Positions 37,826 through 46,239 of a DNA stretch of 64,000 nucleotides are shown in pieces. A program made the translations under genes and the position numbers. Origin of the DNA: Ruminococcaceae bacterium AM07-15 (GTDB lineage: Bacteria > Bacillota > Clostridia > Oscillospirales > Butyricicoccaceae); contig QUDE01000012.1 in NCBI GenBank assembly GCA_003477405.1, positions 26,570 to 90,569 on the forward strand, in the 5' to 3' direction. Every line of letters starts with the position of its first letter. The stretch's first letter is position 1. The notes beneath the pieces were generated by a model. The model was given only the letters and a program-made list of their open reading frames with translations, had not been told where the DNA came from and made no database searches.

Positions 37826-38676
37826 TACCGGTATTTTTTCTGCATGGAGAAGCCGCGGCCCTTGACCTCGGAAATACGGCTGACCATGAGGAAACATTCC
37901 GGGTCGATCTGGTGGATCAGCTTTTCCGCTTTGGGCAGTTCCCGGCTGGACAGCACCGAAAGCACCAGCTGGGTGTTCTGCCGCAGATAGCCGCTTTCTG
38001 TCTGGATCAGGGTGACGCCCCGGTTGAGATCCTGGAGGATGGCCTGGCGGATCTCCTCGGATTTTTCACTGACCACCTTGATTTCAATGCGGGAAGTACC
38101 CATGAGCAGCATTTTGTCCAGCACCATGGTGTAGATCATCACCAACACCACGCCATAGAGCAGCTTTTCCGGGGACTGGAACAGCCCCTGGCTCAGCAGG
38201 ATACACACATCAAAGAAATACATACACACCGAAACCGGCGCCCGGAACAGCCGGTTGAGGATGAGGGGAGGGATGTCCATGCCGCCGGTGGAAGCGCCGG
38301 CCCGGATGACGATACCCAGGGAGACGCCCACGCCCAGGCCGGCAAAAAGGGTACACAGCAGCACATCTTCGGTGAGCACATAATCCCCCAGAAGCCGCTG
38401 CCAAAGTTCCAGGGCCAGAGGATAAATGAAGCTGCTGAGCAATGTGGTGGCGGCAAAACGGCGGCCCAGCACACACAGCCCCAAAAGCAGCATCACCATA
38501 TTAAAGGCCAGCACAAAGGCGGAAATGGGCACACCGGTCAAATAATTGGCGGTAAGGCCCAGGCCGGTGGTACCGCCCATCACCAGCCCGGTGGGCAGCA
38601 CAAAGAGCTTGACGGTGAGGGCATAGAGCAGATTTCCCGCAGCTACAATGGCGGCGGAAAGCATCCATTTTTTCAA
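37825..38676 (-). CDS. YitT family membrane protein
   Basis: 283 residues: five or six membrane helices (for example LPTGLVMGGTTGLGLTANYL and GLGVGVSLGIVIRAGASTGG with the conserved GASTGG loop), then the cytosolic DUF2179 domain at the C terminus (IEIKVVSEKSEEIRQAILQD, SQ-like RGVTLI). Widespread in Firmicutes with no fixed function; possible transport or second-messenger sensing. The start is a TTG (38676) with AAAGGA upstream; ATG 38664 is an alternative. Confidence 0.88.
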   Translation of the reverse strand: MKKWMLSAAIVAAGNLLYALTVKLFVLPTGLVMGGTTGLGLTANYLTGVPISAFVLAFNMVMLLLGLCVLGRRFAATTLLSSFIYPLALELWQRLLGDYVLTEDVLLCTLFAGLGVGVSLGIVIRAGASTGGMDIPPLILNRLFRAPVSVCMYFFDVCILLSQGLFQSPEKLLYGVVLVMIYTMVLDKMLLMGTSRIEIKVVSEKSEEIRQAILQDLNRGVTLIQTESGYLRQNTQLVLSVLSSRELPKAEKLIHQIDPECFLMVSRISEVKGRGFSMQKKYR

Positions 38677-38713
38677 AATCAGATCAATCCTTTCCCAGGT
38701 ATTTTCACAAAAA

Positions 38714-38744
38714 AACGCTTGTCAGAGATTTTCCCTGACAAGCG
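38714..38744 (-). terminator. Terminator of the ybaK-ydcF unit
   Basis: CGCTTGTCAG and CTGACAAGCG pair; on the minus strand a TTTTTTTG run follows, upstream of yitT. Confidence 0.8.
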
Positions 38745-38824
38745 TGGATCGGGCAAGCGCCCCATACTCATGGGATAATATCATGGGATTTGCCTTCTGT
38801 CAAGCAAAAAAAGCAAGGGGCCGG

Positions 38825-38875
38825 GTTTTCCCCACAGATTTTCCCCAGGCTGTGGAAAACGTTTCATGTGAAACC
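38825..38875. promoter_or_regulatory. DnaA-box-like dyad with adjacent parS-like site
   Basis: GTTTTCCCCACAG (38825-38837) faces CTGTGGAAAAC (38850-38860), with TGTGGAAAA one mismatch from a DnaA box. Directly adjoining is CGTTTCATGTGAAACC (38860-38875), 13 of 16 bases like the parS consensus. Confidence 0.45.
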
Positions 38876-38877
38876 GG

Positions 38878-39516
38878 TCAGACGCCGGGGGCGAGAAGGG
38901 GAGTGGGGTCAGGGGGAAGAACTTCGGCGTTGAAGAAGGCTTTGACCCGGGCCAGGGACTCCCGCAGCAGATTCTGTGGCAGTTGAGCTTTGAGAACGCT
39001 GTTGGGCGTGCCCACCCCCTCACAGGAAAGCCCCAGCTGCTGTCCCAAATAAAGGGCCCGACCCAGGTGATAGTCCTGGGTTACCACTAAAAGGGTTTCC
39101 AGCTGATACACATGCTTGGCCCGGTACAGGCTGGCATAGGTGTTCAGGCCATGGTCGTCGGCCAGAATGTCCTCTTCCGGCACGCCTTGCTCCAAAAGCC
39201 AGCTTTTCATGACAGCGATTTCATTGCGTTGCTGGTTTTCTCCGTCGCCCGAGATGAGGATGGTTTGGCTTTTGCCCAGCTGATAAAGGGCCAGACCTTC
39301 CTCCATCCGTCCCAGCAGAGCCGGACTCATATTTCCGGAAGAATCCACCTTGGCTCCCAGGATCAGAATGGCCTGGGCCGGCAGGGCCTCATCCCGGCTG
39401 ACCCGATGGTCCCGTCCCAGGCTCCATATCCGTATTTGAATGAGGACGAAGGCCAGAATGCCCAGACAAACCAGAGAGAGCAGGGGAAAAAGCCATTTTT
39501 TATAGGGTTTCTTCAT
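38878..39516 (-). CDS. YdcF/SanA-like DUF218 membrane-anchored protein
   Basis: 212 residues: one N-terminal membrane helix (WLFPLLSLVCLGILAFVLIQ), then the DUF218 domain with AQAILILGAKVDSSGN, TILISGDGENQQRNEI, a helical EDHGLNTYAS-like stretch and VVTQDYHLGRALYL. Relatives are linked to envelope integrity and vancomycin exclusion; the enzymology is unclear. The start MKKPYKK at 39516 overlaps the ybaK end by 17 bases. Confidence 0.88.
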   Translation of the reverse strand: MKKPYKKWLFPLLSLVCLGILAFVLIQIRIWSLGRDHRVSRDEALPAQAILILGAKVDSSGNMSPALLGRMEEGLALYQLGKSQTILISGDGENQQRNEIAVMKSWLLEQGVPEEDILADDHGLNTYASLYRAKHVYQLETLLVVTQDYHLGRALYLGQQLGLSCEGVGTPNSVLKAQLPQNLLRESLARVKAFFNAEVLPPDPTPLLAPGV

Positions 39517-39994
39517 GGTTTTCCCGACCCCAGTCTTTGCACACATCCACCCAGCCCTGGCAAGCGCTGTATTGGGCCAATTCCTCACAGGTGAGGGGAA
39601 TGGCAGAGTTGCCGCTGCCACAGGCGGGATAGACAATGTCAAACCGTTTCAGTGATTCATCCAGATAGATTTTCACATTTTCCGGCACCCCAAAAGGACA
39701 GACGCCGCCCACCGGATGGGTGGTGTATTCCTCCACCTGCTGGGGGGTAAGCATTTTGGCTTTTTGGTGGAACAGGTCTTTGTAGCGCCGGTTGTCGATG
39801 CGGGCATCTCCGGCACATACGATGAGGATGGGGCCATTTTCTGTGAGAAAGGACAGAGTTTTGGCAATGCGACCTGGTTGGGTGTGCAGGGCATGGGCAG
39901 CCAGCTCCACAGTGGCACTGGACTCATGAAAAAACAGAATGGCATCCTCTTTCCCGAACTGGGCCAGATGGGCCCGGGCTGATTCTACTGACAT
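39500..39994 (-). CDS. YbaK/ProX-family aminoacyl-tRNA deacylase
   Basis: 164 residues. The single editing domain shows ATVELAAHALHTQPGRIAKTLSF, where the Lys in AKTL is the conserved functional residue, and GGVCPFGVP, a family hallmark. It removes mischarged amino acids from tRNA in trans (Cys, Ala or similar from tRNA-Pro). GGAGGAAATCCCT precedes ATG 39994. Overlaps ydcF. Confidence 0.9.
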   Translation of the reverse strand: MSVESARAHLAQFGKEDAILFFHESSATVELAAHALHTQPGRIAKTLSFLTENGPILIVCAGDARIDNRRYKDLFHQKAKMLTPQQVEEYTTHPVGGVCPFGVPENVKIYLDESLKRFDIVYPACGSGNSAIPLTCEELAQYSACQGWVDVCKDWGRENHEETL

Positions 39995-40053
39995 AGGGAT
40001 TTCCTCCACAAGGCTTTTTGGGTATTATAGTATGTTTTCTAGACAAACACAAG

Positions 40054-40084
40054 AAAAAAGGGCCGCTGAAAGCGGCCCTTTTGA
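40054..40084 (-). terminator. Terminator of the serine hydrolase gene
   Basis: AAAAAAGGGCCGC, loop TGAAA, GCGGCCCTTTT; on the minus strand the gene end at 40101 lies just upstream. Confidence 0.85.
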
Positions 40085-40100
40085 AAGGTTGCGGGAAAAA

Positions 40101-41990
40101 TCAGACCAGGATCAGATAGCCCTTGTCCTGCTTTTTGTATTCGCCGCCCATCAGGCTGTCATAGCAGGTGACCATGTCCTCGTCCAGAACCATCAGACGG
40201 TGATTTTCCGGAACTTCAGGCAGTGTCTCCAGCGTTTTTTCAAACCGATAGACTTTGTTCAGGATATGGGGATCGTAAGCGCCGGTAAAGCCTTCGCCCT
40301 GGTATTCCGGCAGGGTGGCAGCGTCCCGGAAGGTATAGGAGGCCATAACGCAATGCTCGGCGCCGTCCTTCATCTCAAAGCAGGGAGTGATCAGATCCCG
40401 GCTGCCGTTGGCCGGAGTGCGCAGGAAGCCAGTGCCCTTCTGATCATCCACCGGAGCAAAGGAGCCTTCAAAGAGGCCATACACGCCGCTGTCGCTGCGT
40501 CCCGAGCAGGAGGCCACCAGGATTCCTTCGTGATCCGGCAGGGGGTTGATGATAAAGCCGGTCATCAGTTCACAGGGGATCAGATCCCAGGGGGAGGTGC
40601 TGCACAGTACATATTTTTTGCCTATCCGGTCTTTCCAGGCCTGGCTGACGGGAGGCAGATTCCGGGGAGCCTGCATGGCAAAGGGAGCCACCTTGCCCCG
40701 CAGATCCAGGATCATGAATTTCTGGCCTTCATATTCCTGGAAGGAGATACGGGTGTCGTTTTCCCCTTCGAAAACCTCGCCGTTCCATTTCAGGTTCTTG
40801 TGGATGCCCTCGCTGTCCCCACGGGTGCTGTCCCGGGTCACATTGAGTACGGCCCCATAGAAATGGGCGTTGAGCACGGCGCTGGGCACCAGATAAGTAC
40901 CTTCAAACTGCTCTTTCAGCTGCTGAGGCACTGGCTGATACTGGGTGTAGATGTTGACCCCTTCGGTTTCCAACATGGCGGTGGCAAACAGCCGCAGGAT
41001 GGTCTCCAGCACATCGATGCCGCAGTCGTGGGTTTCCGAAATAGCCAGAACGGCATCGTATTTGGGGATGATGATAAACTGGGTGGTGAACTGGAAGCTG
41101 TTGCCGCTTTTTTGCAGCACGCCTTCGCCCAGATCGTAGTCCTTATCCTTCATGTCCACATTGTCCCAGCCCAGGCCGAAACCGGTGCTGCGGGTGTCGC
41201 CAGGGAGGAAGGAAACCCCTTGGTGTTTGGCCATTTCCTCTTTGCTTTCCTTGGTGAGGATACTGGAATCTGTGAGGAACTGATTGCCGAACAGGCACAG
41301 ATCGCTCATGGTGGTGGTATAACCGGCGCCGCCCTGGATAAACAGCAGTTCATGGGGCTTCTTACCTTCCTGCACCAGAGGATATTCTGTGTTGCGCACA
41401 GGGGAGAGACGGCTGGAATGGGCGCCGATGGGTTCGGTGATATGATCCTTGCAGTACTGGGCGTAGCTCATACCGGAAACGGCAGCCACGGCCATTTCCG
41501 CCAAAGTGAAGCCGTCGTTGCAATAGACGGAATATTCGCCGGGAGCGGCTTTCAGATAGCTGTGGGCCATGTAGTCATACACTTCTTCATAGTAGGTGTC
41601 GTGGCTCACATCGGAGGCGGAAAAATGCTTCCACTGGGTGCCCGGCAGGCCGCTGCTGTGGCTGAGGCAATGGCGCAGGGTGATCTGACGGTACCGGTCG
41701 TCCAGCATCTTGAACCGGGGCAGATAGGTGACGATGGGCTCATCCAGGTCCAGCTTGCCCTGTTCCACCAGCTGCATCACGGCAACGGTGCAATAGATCT
41801 TGGACACCGAGGCCACATTGTAGGTGCAGTTTGTATCGGCAGGCTTTTTCTCTTCGCCTCCTTGGGTACCCAGGGAATCGGCAGCCAGGATCTCTCCATG
41901 GCGCATGATGGCATAGGACACAGAAGTGTAATCCTTCTTCAGATTCATCCCCAGGATGGCGGACAGCTTTTCTTTCAGCACTTGATTCAT
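40101..41990 (-). CDS. Beta-lactamase-fold serine hydrolase (class C-like)
   Basis: 629 residues. The first 360 or so form a penicillin-binding/beta-lactamase fold: SVSKIY gives the SxxK nucleophile pair, SVYCNDGF gives the YxN motif, and TTQFIII lies where the third motif would be. The remaining 270 residues hold beta-rich repeats with no name I can give. No signal peptide or membrane helix is seen, which is unusual for a cell-wall-acting enzyme and suggests a cytosolic esterase or peptidase. Starts at ATG 41990 behind AAGGAGAG. Confidence 0.85.
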   Translation of the reverse strand: MNQVLKEKLSAILGMNLKKDYTSVSYAIMRHGEILAADSLGTQGGEEKKPADTNCTYNVASVSKIYCTVAVMQLVEQGKLDLDEPIVTYLPRFKMLDDRYRQITLRHCLSHSSGLPGTQWKHFSASDVSHDTYYEEVYDYMAHSYLKAAPGEYSVYCNDGFTLAEMAVAAVSGMSYAQYCKDHITEPIGAHSSRLSPVRNTEYPLVQEGKKPHELLFIQGGAGYTTTMSDLCLFGNQFLTDSSILTKESKEEMAKHQGVSFLPGDTRSTGFGLGWDNVDMKDKDYDLGEGVLQKSGNSFQFTTQFIIIPKYDAVLAISETHDCGIDVLETILRLFATAMLETEGVNIYTQYQPVPQQLKEQFEGTYLVPSAVLNAHFYGAVLNVTRDSTRGDSEGIHKNLKWNGEVFEGENDTRISFQEYEGQKFMILDLRGKVAPFAMQAPRNLPPVSQAWKDRIGKKYVLCSTSPWDLIPCELMTGFIINPLPDHEGILVASCSGRSDSGVYGLFEGSFAPVDDQKGTGFLRTPANGSRDLITPCFEMKDGAEHCVMASYTFRDAATLPEYQGEGFTGAYDPHILNKVYRFEKTLETLPEVPENHRLMVLDEDMVTCYDSLMGGEYKKQDKGYLILV

Positions 41991-42186
41991 TTTCCTTTGT
42001 TCTCTCCTTTCGGAAGTCCCCGGACACCTCCGGGAAATCATGGATATGAATATAGTATACCATAGGTTTCTCCCCCAGTGACAGGGAGAAATTAGGGATT
42101 TCACTATAAAATATCGCACAATTTTTCGCCCGATTTTTTGGCAGGGAAAGAGAGCATGGAGAAAAAAGAAAACCACAGTTACAAAA

Positions 42187-42235
42187 AGTTATACACAGGG
42201 GTTATCAACACCCTGTGTATAACTCCTGTGGACAA
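42187..42235. promoter_or_regulatory. Perfect palindrome carrying DnaA-box-like sites
   Basis: The gene-free gap 41991-42302 holds AGTTATACACAGGG (42187-42200) and its exact inverse CCCTGTGTATAACT (42211-42224) around GTTATCAACA, then TGTGGACAA (42227-42235). TTATACACA, TTATCAACA and TGTGTATAA are each one mismatch from a DnaA box. Confidence 0.55.
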
Positions 42236-42267
42236 AAAAGCAAACAAACTTTTGAAAAAAGAAAAAT

Positions 42268-42294
42268 GCCCCAGACGCCTGGGGCGTCTGGGGC
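42268..42294 (-). terminator. Terminator of the yjiM-yjiL unit
   Basis: GCCCCAGACGCC and GGCGTCTGGGGC pair around TGG; on the minus strand ATTTTTC follows. Confidence 0.85.
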
Positions 42295-42302
42295 AGAAGA
42301 TT

Positions 42303-43061
42303 TTATCGGATTTTTTGCCAGCCGATGATGGCAGCGCCGATGGCGCCGGCCATTTGGGAACGGGGATGGGTGTGCACAGGCCAGTCGATATAGCTTTCCA
42401 GTGTTTTGCGGAACACTTCGAAGCGGGCCAGGCCGCCGCTGAAGAATAAATCCCCCTCCGGCCGCAGCTTTTGGGCAAACAAAGCGGTGCGCTGGCAGAT
42501 GGAACGGATGACTCCCAGGGCGATATCGCCTCGTGCCCGGCCTTGGGCCAGCAGGCTGATGATCTCACTTTCGGCAAAAACGGTACACATGCTGGTGATA
42601 TCCACCGGTTTGGCGTCCTTGGTGAATGCATCGATCTCGTCCAGAGGACAATCCAGAATCCGGCCCATCATTTCCACAAAGCGGCCGGTTCCGGCGGCGC
42701 ATTTGTCGTTCATGACGAAATCGGCCACATTGCCGTCCCGATCCAGCAAAATTGCCTTGCTGTCCTGGCCGCCGATGTCCACCACACCGGAAATGCCGGG
42801 GCACAGATAGGCCGCCCCTTTGGCATGACAGGTGATTTCGGTGACCCGCTTGTGGGCCTGGGGCAGCAATTCCCGGCCATAGCCGGTGGTGACCACATAT
42901 TCCACTTCCGAAGAATACATGGCGTCATAGATCTGTCCCATCCGCTCCCGGGGACGGGCAGCGGTGGGAAGCAGAATGGTTTTTACCACAGTTTCTCCAT
43001 CGAACAGGGCTCCTTTTGTGGTGGTGGAGCCGCAGTCGATACCCAGACTGAGACGAGCCAT
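42303..43061 (-). CDS. yjiL: ATP-dependent activase of a double-cubane/dehydratase protein (YjiL/HgdC type)
   Basis: 252 residues of the BcrAD_BadFG ATPase family. LGIDCGSTTTKGALFDG is the phosphate-binding loop; the [4Fe-4S] ligands, shared across the homodimer, are Cys in NDKCAAGTGRF and TSMCTVFAESE. It uses ATP hydrolysis to inject a low-potential electron into its partner. The start codon lies three bases after the stop of yjiM. Confidence 0.9.
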   Translation of the reverse strand: MARLSLGIDCGSTTTKGALFDGETVVKTILLPTAARPRERMGQIYDAMYSSEVEYVVTTGYGRELLPQAHKRVTEITCHAKGAAYLCPGISGVVDIGGQDSKAILLDRDGNVADFVMNDKCAAGTGRFVEMMGRILDCPLDEIDAFTKDAKPVDITSMCTVFAESEIISLLAQGRARGDIALGVIRSICQRTALFAQKLRPEGDLFFSGGLARFEVFRKTLESYIDWPVHTHPRSQMAGAIGAAIIGWQKIR

Positions 43062-43064
43062 GGC

Positions 43065-44240
43065 TTAAAGCATCTCCAGGAAGGCGGCCAGACGGGTGCT
43101 GATCTGTCCGGCGTCGGAGGTGGAGTAGTCGGTTTCCAAAGCGATGTAGGGCTTTTTCTTTTCTTCGGTGACAAAGCGTTTGATGAGGAAGCTCTCCACA
43201 TTGTAGGTGTGACAGGCCTGGAGAACCACTTCCACCACAGCATCCACCTGGTATTCATCGATGAGACGATCCATCAGCTTGAAGCGGTTATGGTCAGGAG
43301 TCATGCAGGAGCAGCCGATGTTCAGATACCGGCGGGCCAGAGCATCGTAGATATCGGGGTTCTGTTCGTCCACCATTTCATCCACCGATTTGGCGCCGCT
43401 GCAGTTTTCAAATACCACCACCTGGGCGCCGTTGTCTTCCAGGCACTTGATGACCTTTTCGCTGGCGCCGCCGATGGGGCTGCCGGTGACCATGATCCGG
43501 GGACGGCCGGCGAACTTCTGCTTGGGGCAGTCGGGGGTGCCGTCGTCATAGGTGTCCTTGATCTTCTGGGTCAGAGCCTTGACCTCCTGGATCACTGCTT
43601 CTTTGTCAAACTTGAAGGTGGAGCCATAGAGGACCTTGTACATATCGCCGCCCAGCATGGGAGCGGGATTGAGCTTCATCAGGCTGTAAAAGTCCTTGAG
43701 AGCCTGGCGCTCTTCGTTTTTCAGCTTGATGGCCTTACGCACATCTTCATCGGTGATGGTGACGCCGAAGTGGCTCTCCAGCTTCTCCTTGAACTTGATA
43801 ACTTCCTTTTTCCACAGCTCCAGGGCTTCCGGGCTCTGGCTGTTGGGCAGCTCCATCACATAGACGGGCTTGAATTCGCCCAGCATTTCATACATCTTCT
43901 TTTTGCCGTCGCAGGTGGTTTCGCCCACGATCAGGTCGGAGAAATAGAAGAAGGGGCACTTGTCGGTTTTGGCAAAGCCGTAGCTGGACTTGACCAGGGG
44001 GCAGAGGTTGCGGGGCAGGTCCTTTTCGGCTTCGGGGATGGTTTCGCCGGACATGGAGCACAGGCCCACAACGGCGGCGCCCATGGCCATGGGCAGCTCC
44101 TGAGGCAGATAGGTGCAGAACACGCCCACAAAGGGGACGCCCTTCTGTTTCATCTCCATGGCGGTGACAAAGGATTTTTTCCGCTGTTCGTTGAATTCCT
44201 CAAACACAGCGGGCAGGTCTTTAATGAGTTCGCGGTTCAT
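43065..44240 (-). CDS. yjiM: Double-cubane cluster protein (YjiM-type, 2-hydroxyacyl-CoA dehydratase D family)
   Basis: 391 residues. The Cys-bearing stretches GVFCTYLPQELPMAMGAAVV, VGLCSMSGETIPEAEKDLPR, NLCPLVKSSYGFAKTDKCPF and GETTCDGKKKMYE, together with the end YIALETDYSTSDAGQISTRL, closely follow what I recall of E. coli YjiM and the stand-alone double-cubane proteins; a true dehydratase would need a second subunit, and none is present. These proteins hold an [8Fe-9S] cluster that reduces small molecules. Start: ATG 44240, with GGGAG eight bases upstream. The physiological substrate is unknown. Confidence 0.88.
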   Translation of the reverse strand: MNRELIKDLPAVFEEFNEQRKKSFVTAMEMKQKGVPFVGVFCTYLPQELPMAMGAAVVGLCSMSGETIPEAEKDLPRNLCPLVKSSYGFAKTDKCPFFYFSDLIVGETTCDGKKKMYEMLGEFKPVYVMELPNSQSPEALELWKKEVIKFKEKLESHFGVTITDEDVRKAIKLKNEERQALKDFYSLMKLNPAPMLGGDMYKVLYGSTFKFDKEAVIQEVKALTQKIKDTYDDGTPDCPKQKFAGRPRIMVTGSPIGGASEKVIKCLEDNGAQVVVFENCSGAKSVDEMVDEQNPDIYDALARRYLNIGCSCMTPDHNRFKLMDRLIDEYQVDAVVEVVLQACHTYNVESFLIKRFVTEEKKKPYIALETDYSTSDAGQISTRLAAFLEML

Positions 44241-44391
44241 TCTTGTATCTCCCATCTTTCATCATAGAATGGCATAGTAAAAGGGAAAAACCCATACATA
44301 TTCATTCTAAAACACGGATGCTGCAAATACCAATCGTTTCTCTTGATAGATGGGGTAAGGACTGATAGACAACAGCGATAAAGGCAAAAGA

Positions 44392-44417
44392 ATCCCCCAG
44401 GCGAAAACCTGGGGGAT
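44392..44417 (-). terminator. Terminator of the hypothetical membrane gene
   Basis: ATCCCCCAGG and CCTGGGGGAT pair around CGAAAA; on the minus strand TCTTTTGCC follows. Confidence 0.75.
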
Positions 44418-44421
44418 GGAT

Positions 44422-44916
44422 TTAAGACTTGCGGGAATTGCGCAGGGCCTTATACTCTTCAAAAGAGAGCACTTTCTGGCTTTTCAGATGGGCAATCACC
44501 AGCTCTTTCTGTTCTTTGGGGAACACCAGGTTCCGTTCGCTGGCGGCCAGATGGGCACGCAGCCGCACTTTTTTTTCGGAATATTCCTCGATGTCATAAT
44601 AGAAGATCTTGCTCCAGGGGGTGGGCATCACATTACAGAAGATCCCCTCTTTGGAAAGGCCGGAAGGGGTGATGGCCACCAGCAGCACGGCCAGCACGGT
44701 ACAGATGTTAAAGGCCAGGGTGTACTGGGTGAAAGCGCCCCGGCAGGCCTGGATGACCACCACGGCGCACACGATCCCCAGCATGATCAGCCGGCCGGGC
44801 ACCATGCCCCGCACTTTGATCTGCCGGCGGAACTGAAAGAAGCGGATGAGCAAAAACAGGTCGAAGGCGGCGATGAGGATGATCAGGCCGCTGTCGAAAG
44901 TGAGATCAAATGGCAT
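44422..44916 (-). CDS. Hypothetical membrane protein
   Basis: 164 residues. Three hydrophobic segments (LIILIAAFDLFLLIRFF, LIMLGIVCAVVVIQAC, YTLAFNICTVLAVLLVAITP) followed by a cytosolic beta/alpha tail with WSKIFYYDIEEYSEKKVRLR and SERNLVFPKEQKELVIAHLK. The tail resembles domains that follow small membrane anchors in Clostridia, but I cannot name the family. AAAAGGAG lies seven bases ahead of the ATG at 44916. Monocistronic. Confidence 0.75.
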   Translation of the reverse strand: MPFDLTFDSGLIILIAAFDLFLLIRFFQFRRQIKVRGMVPGRLIMLGIVCAVVVIQACRGAFTQYTLAFNICTVLAVLLVAITPSGLSKEGIFCNVMPTPWSKIFYYDIEEYSEKKVRLRAHLAASERNLVFPKEQKELVIAHLKSQKVLSFEEYKALRNSRKS

Positions 44917-45069
44917 GACACGACTCCTTTTTGGGCAAATGCCCGGAATTTCTTCTATCCTATCATATTTTGCCGCCGGAGAAAAGGGGGCAAAGGTAAA
45001 TATCGCATTGAACCAGGGGGGCAAAAATGGTATGATAAAAGCACCAAATGCCATGAGAGGAGAAAAAGC

Positions 45070-45444
45070 ATGGATTATCGGTTTGCCCATTTCAATTTCA
45101 ATGTACTGGATATGGAAAAATCCCTGGCTTTTTATAAAGAAGCGCTGGAACTGGAGCCGGTGGAGGAGAAAAACGCTCCCGACGGCACCTTTCGCATCGT
45201 CTATCTGGGAGACCCGGAAAAAAGCGGTTTCCTGCTGGAGCTCACCGCCCTGCGGGACCGGACCGAGCCTTATGACCTGGGGGATGAGGAGTTCCACCTG
45301 GCCCTCACCGTCAGTGACTACCAGAAGGCCCATGACAAGCATGCAAAAATGGGCTGTATCTGTTTTGAAAATCCCCAGATGGGCATCTATTTTATCCAGG
45401 ACCCGGACGGTTACTGGATCGAGATCGTGCCCGCCTGCAAATGA
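45070..45444 (+). CDS. Glyoxalase I (lactoylglutathione lyase) family protein
   Basis: 124 residues with the beta-alpha-beta-beta-beta fold. Metal ligands can be placed: His in YRFAHFNFNV, Glu in FLLELT, His in EFHLALTV and Glu in YWIEIVPA. It would detoxify methylglyoxal as a thiol hemithioacetal; Firmicutes may use another thiol than glutathione. GAGAGGAG precedes ATG 45070. The alpha/beta hydrolase follows after nine bases. Confidence 0.9.
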   Translation: MDYRFAHFNFNVLDMEKSLAFYKEALELEPVEEKNAPDGTFRIVYLGDPEKSGFLLELTALRDRTEPYDLGDEEFHLALTVSDYQKAHDKHAKMGCICFENPQMGIYFIQDPDGYWIEIVPACK

Positions 45445-45453
45445 GGTGACAAG

Positions 45454-46215
45454 GTGACCATTGATGTAAAAGGTCTGCCGGTGGATTATATCGACCAGGG
45501 GGAGGGGCCAGTGGTGCTGCTGCTCCATGGCTGGGCCGCCCCCATCGAAGCCTACCGGCGGATTGTGGATAAACTTTCGGCGCGCTACCGGGTGCTGGTT
45601 CCCCAGATGCCGGGCAGCGGCAAGACCCCGGAGCCGTCCCAGGCCATGACACTGGAGGATTACGGGGCTTTTGTGCTGGATTTCTGCCAGGCCGCAAAAG
45701 TAGAAGAGTGTATTCTGATGGGCCACAGCAACGGCGGCCGGATCATTCTTCACCTGCTCAGCCAGGAGAATTGCCCTCTTCGCTGTAAAAAGGTGGTGCT
45801 GATGGACGCCGCAGGAGTACCGCCTGTCCGCCCGGCCAGCTATTATGTGAAGGTCTATTCCTATAAGCTGGCCCGGAAGCTGGCAAATATGCCGGTGCTT
45901 AAACTGATTTTTGGTCCGTTGTACCAGAACATGAGCCGTAACCGGGGCAGTGAGGACTACCGCAACGCCTCACCGGTGATGAAAAAGACCCTGGTCAACC
46001 TGGTCAATCTGGATCTGACACCCCTGATGCCCAAGGTACGGCAGAACACCCTGCTCATCTGGGGGGAAAATGACACAGCCACCCCTTTGCGGGATGGAAA
46101 GATCATGGAGGAAAAACTGCCGGAGAGCGGTCTGGCCGTCATCAAAAACGCGGGGCATTTTCCGTTCCTGGACAACTGGCCTCAGTTTTCCGCTGTGCTG
46201 GACGCTTTTTTGTAG
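45454..46215 (+). CDS. Alpha/beta-fold hydrolase
   Basis: 253 residues. Oxyanion region VVLLLHGWAAPIEAY; nucleophile elbow GHSNGG with the catalytic Ser; Asp in WGENDTATPL; His in KNAGHFPFLDNWP. GTG start at 45454 with GAGGTGACAAG upstream. Coupled to the glyoxalase; a second glyoxalase-type thioester hydrolase role is conceivable but the sequence looks like a general esterase. Confidence 0.88.
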   Translation: MTIDVKGLPVDYIDQGEGPVVLLLHGWAAPIEAYRRIVDKLSARYRVLVPQMPGSGKTPEPSQAMTLEDYGAFVLDFCQAAKVEECILMGHSNGGRIILHLLSQENCPLRCKKVVLMDAAGVPPVRPASYYVKVYSYKLARKLANMPVLKLIFGPLYQNMSRNRGSEDYRNASPVMKKTLVNLVNLDLTPLMPKVRQNTLLIWGENDTATPLRDGKIMEEKLPESGLAVIKNAGHFPFLDNWPQFSAVLDAFL

Positions 46216-46239
46216 GGGAAGAAAAGGAGAGAATGGAAG

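Noticed and set aside
39939..44267. Long plus-strand frames antisense to the beta-lactamase-like gene and to yjiM/yjiL
   Set aside because: Both are shadows of minus-strand genes with clear motifs and ribosome sites.
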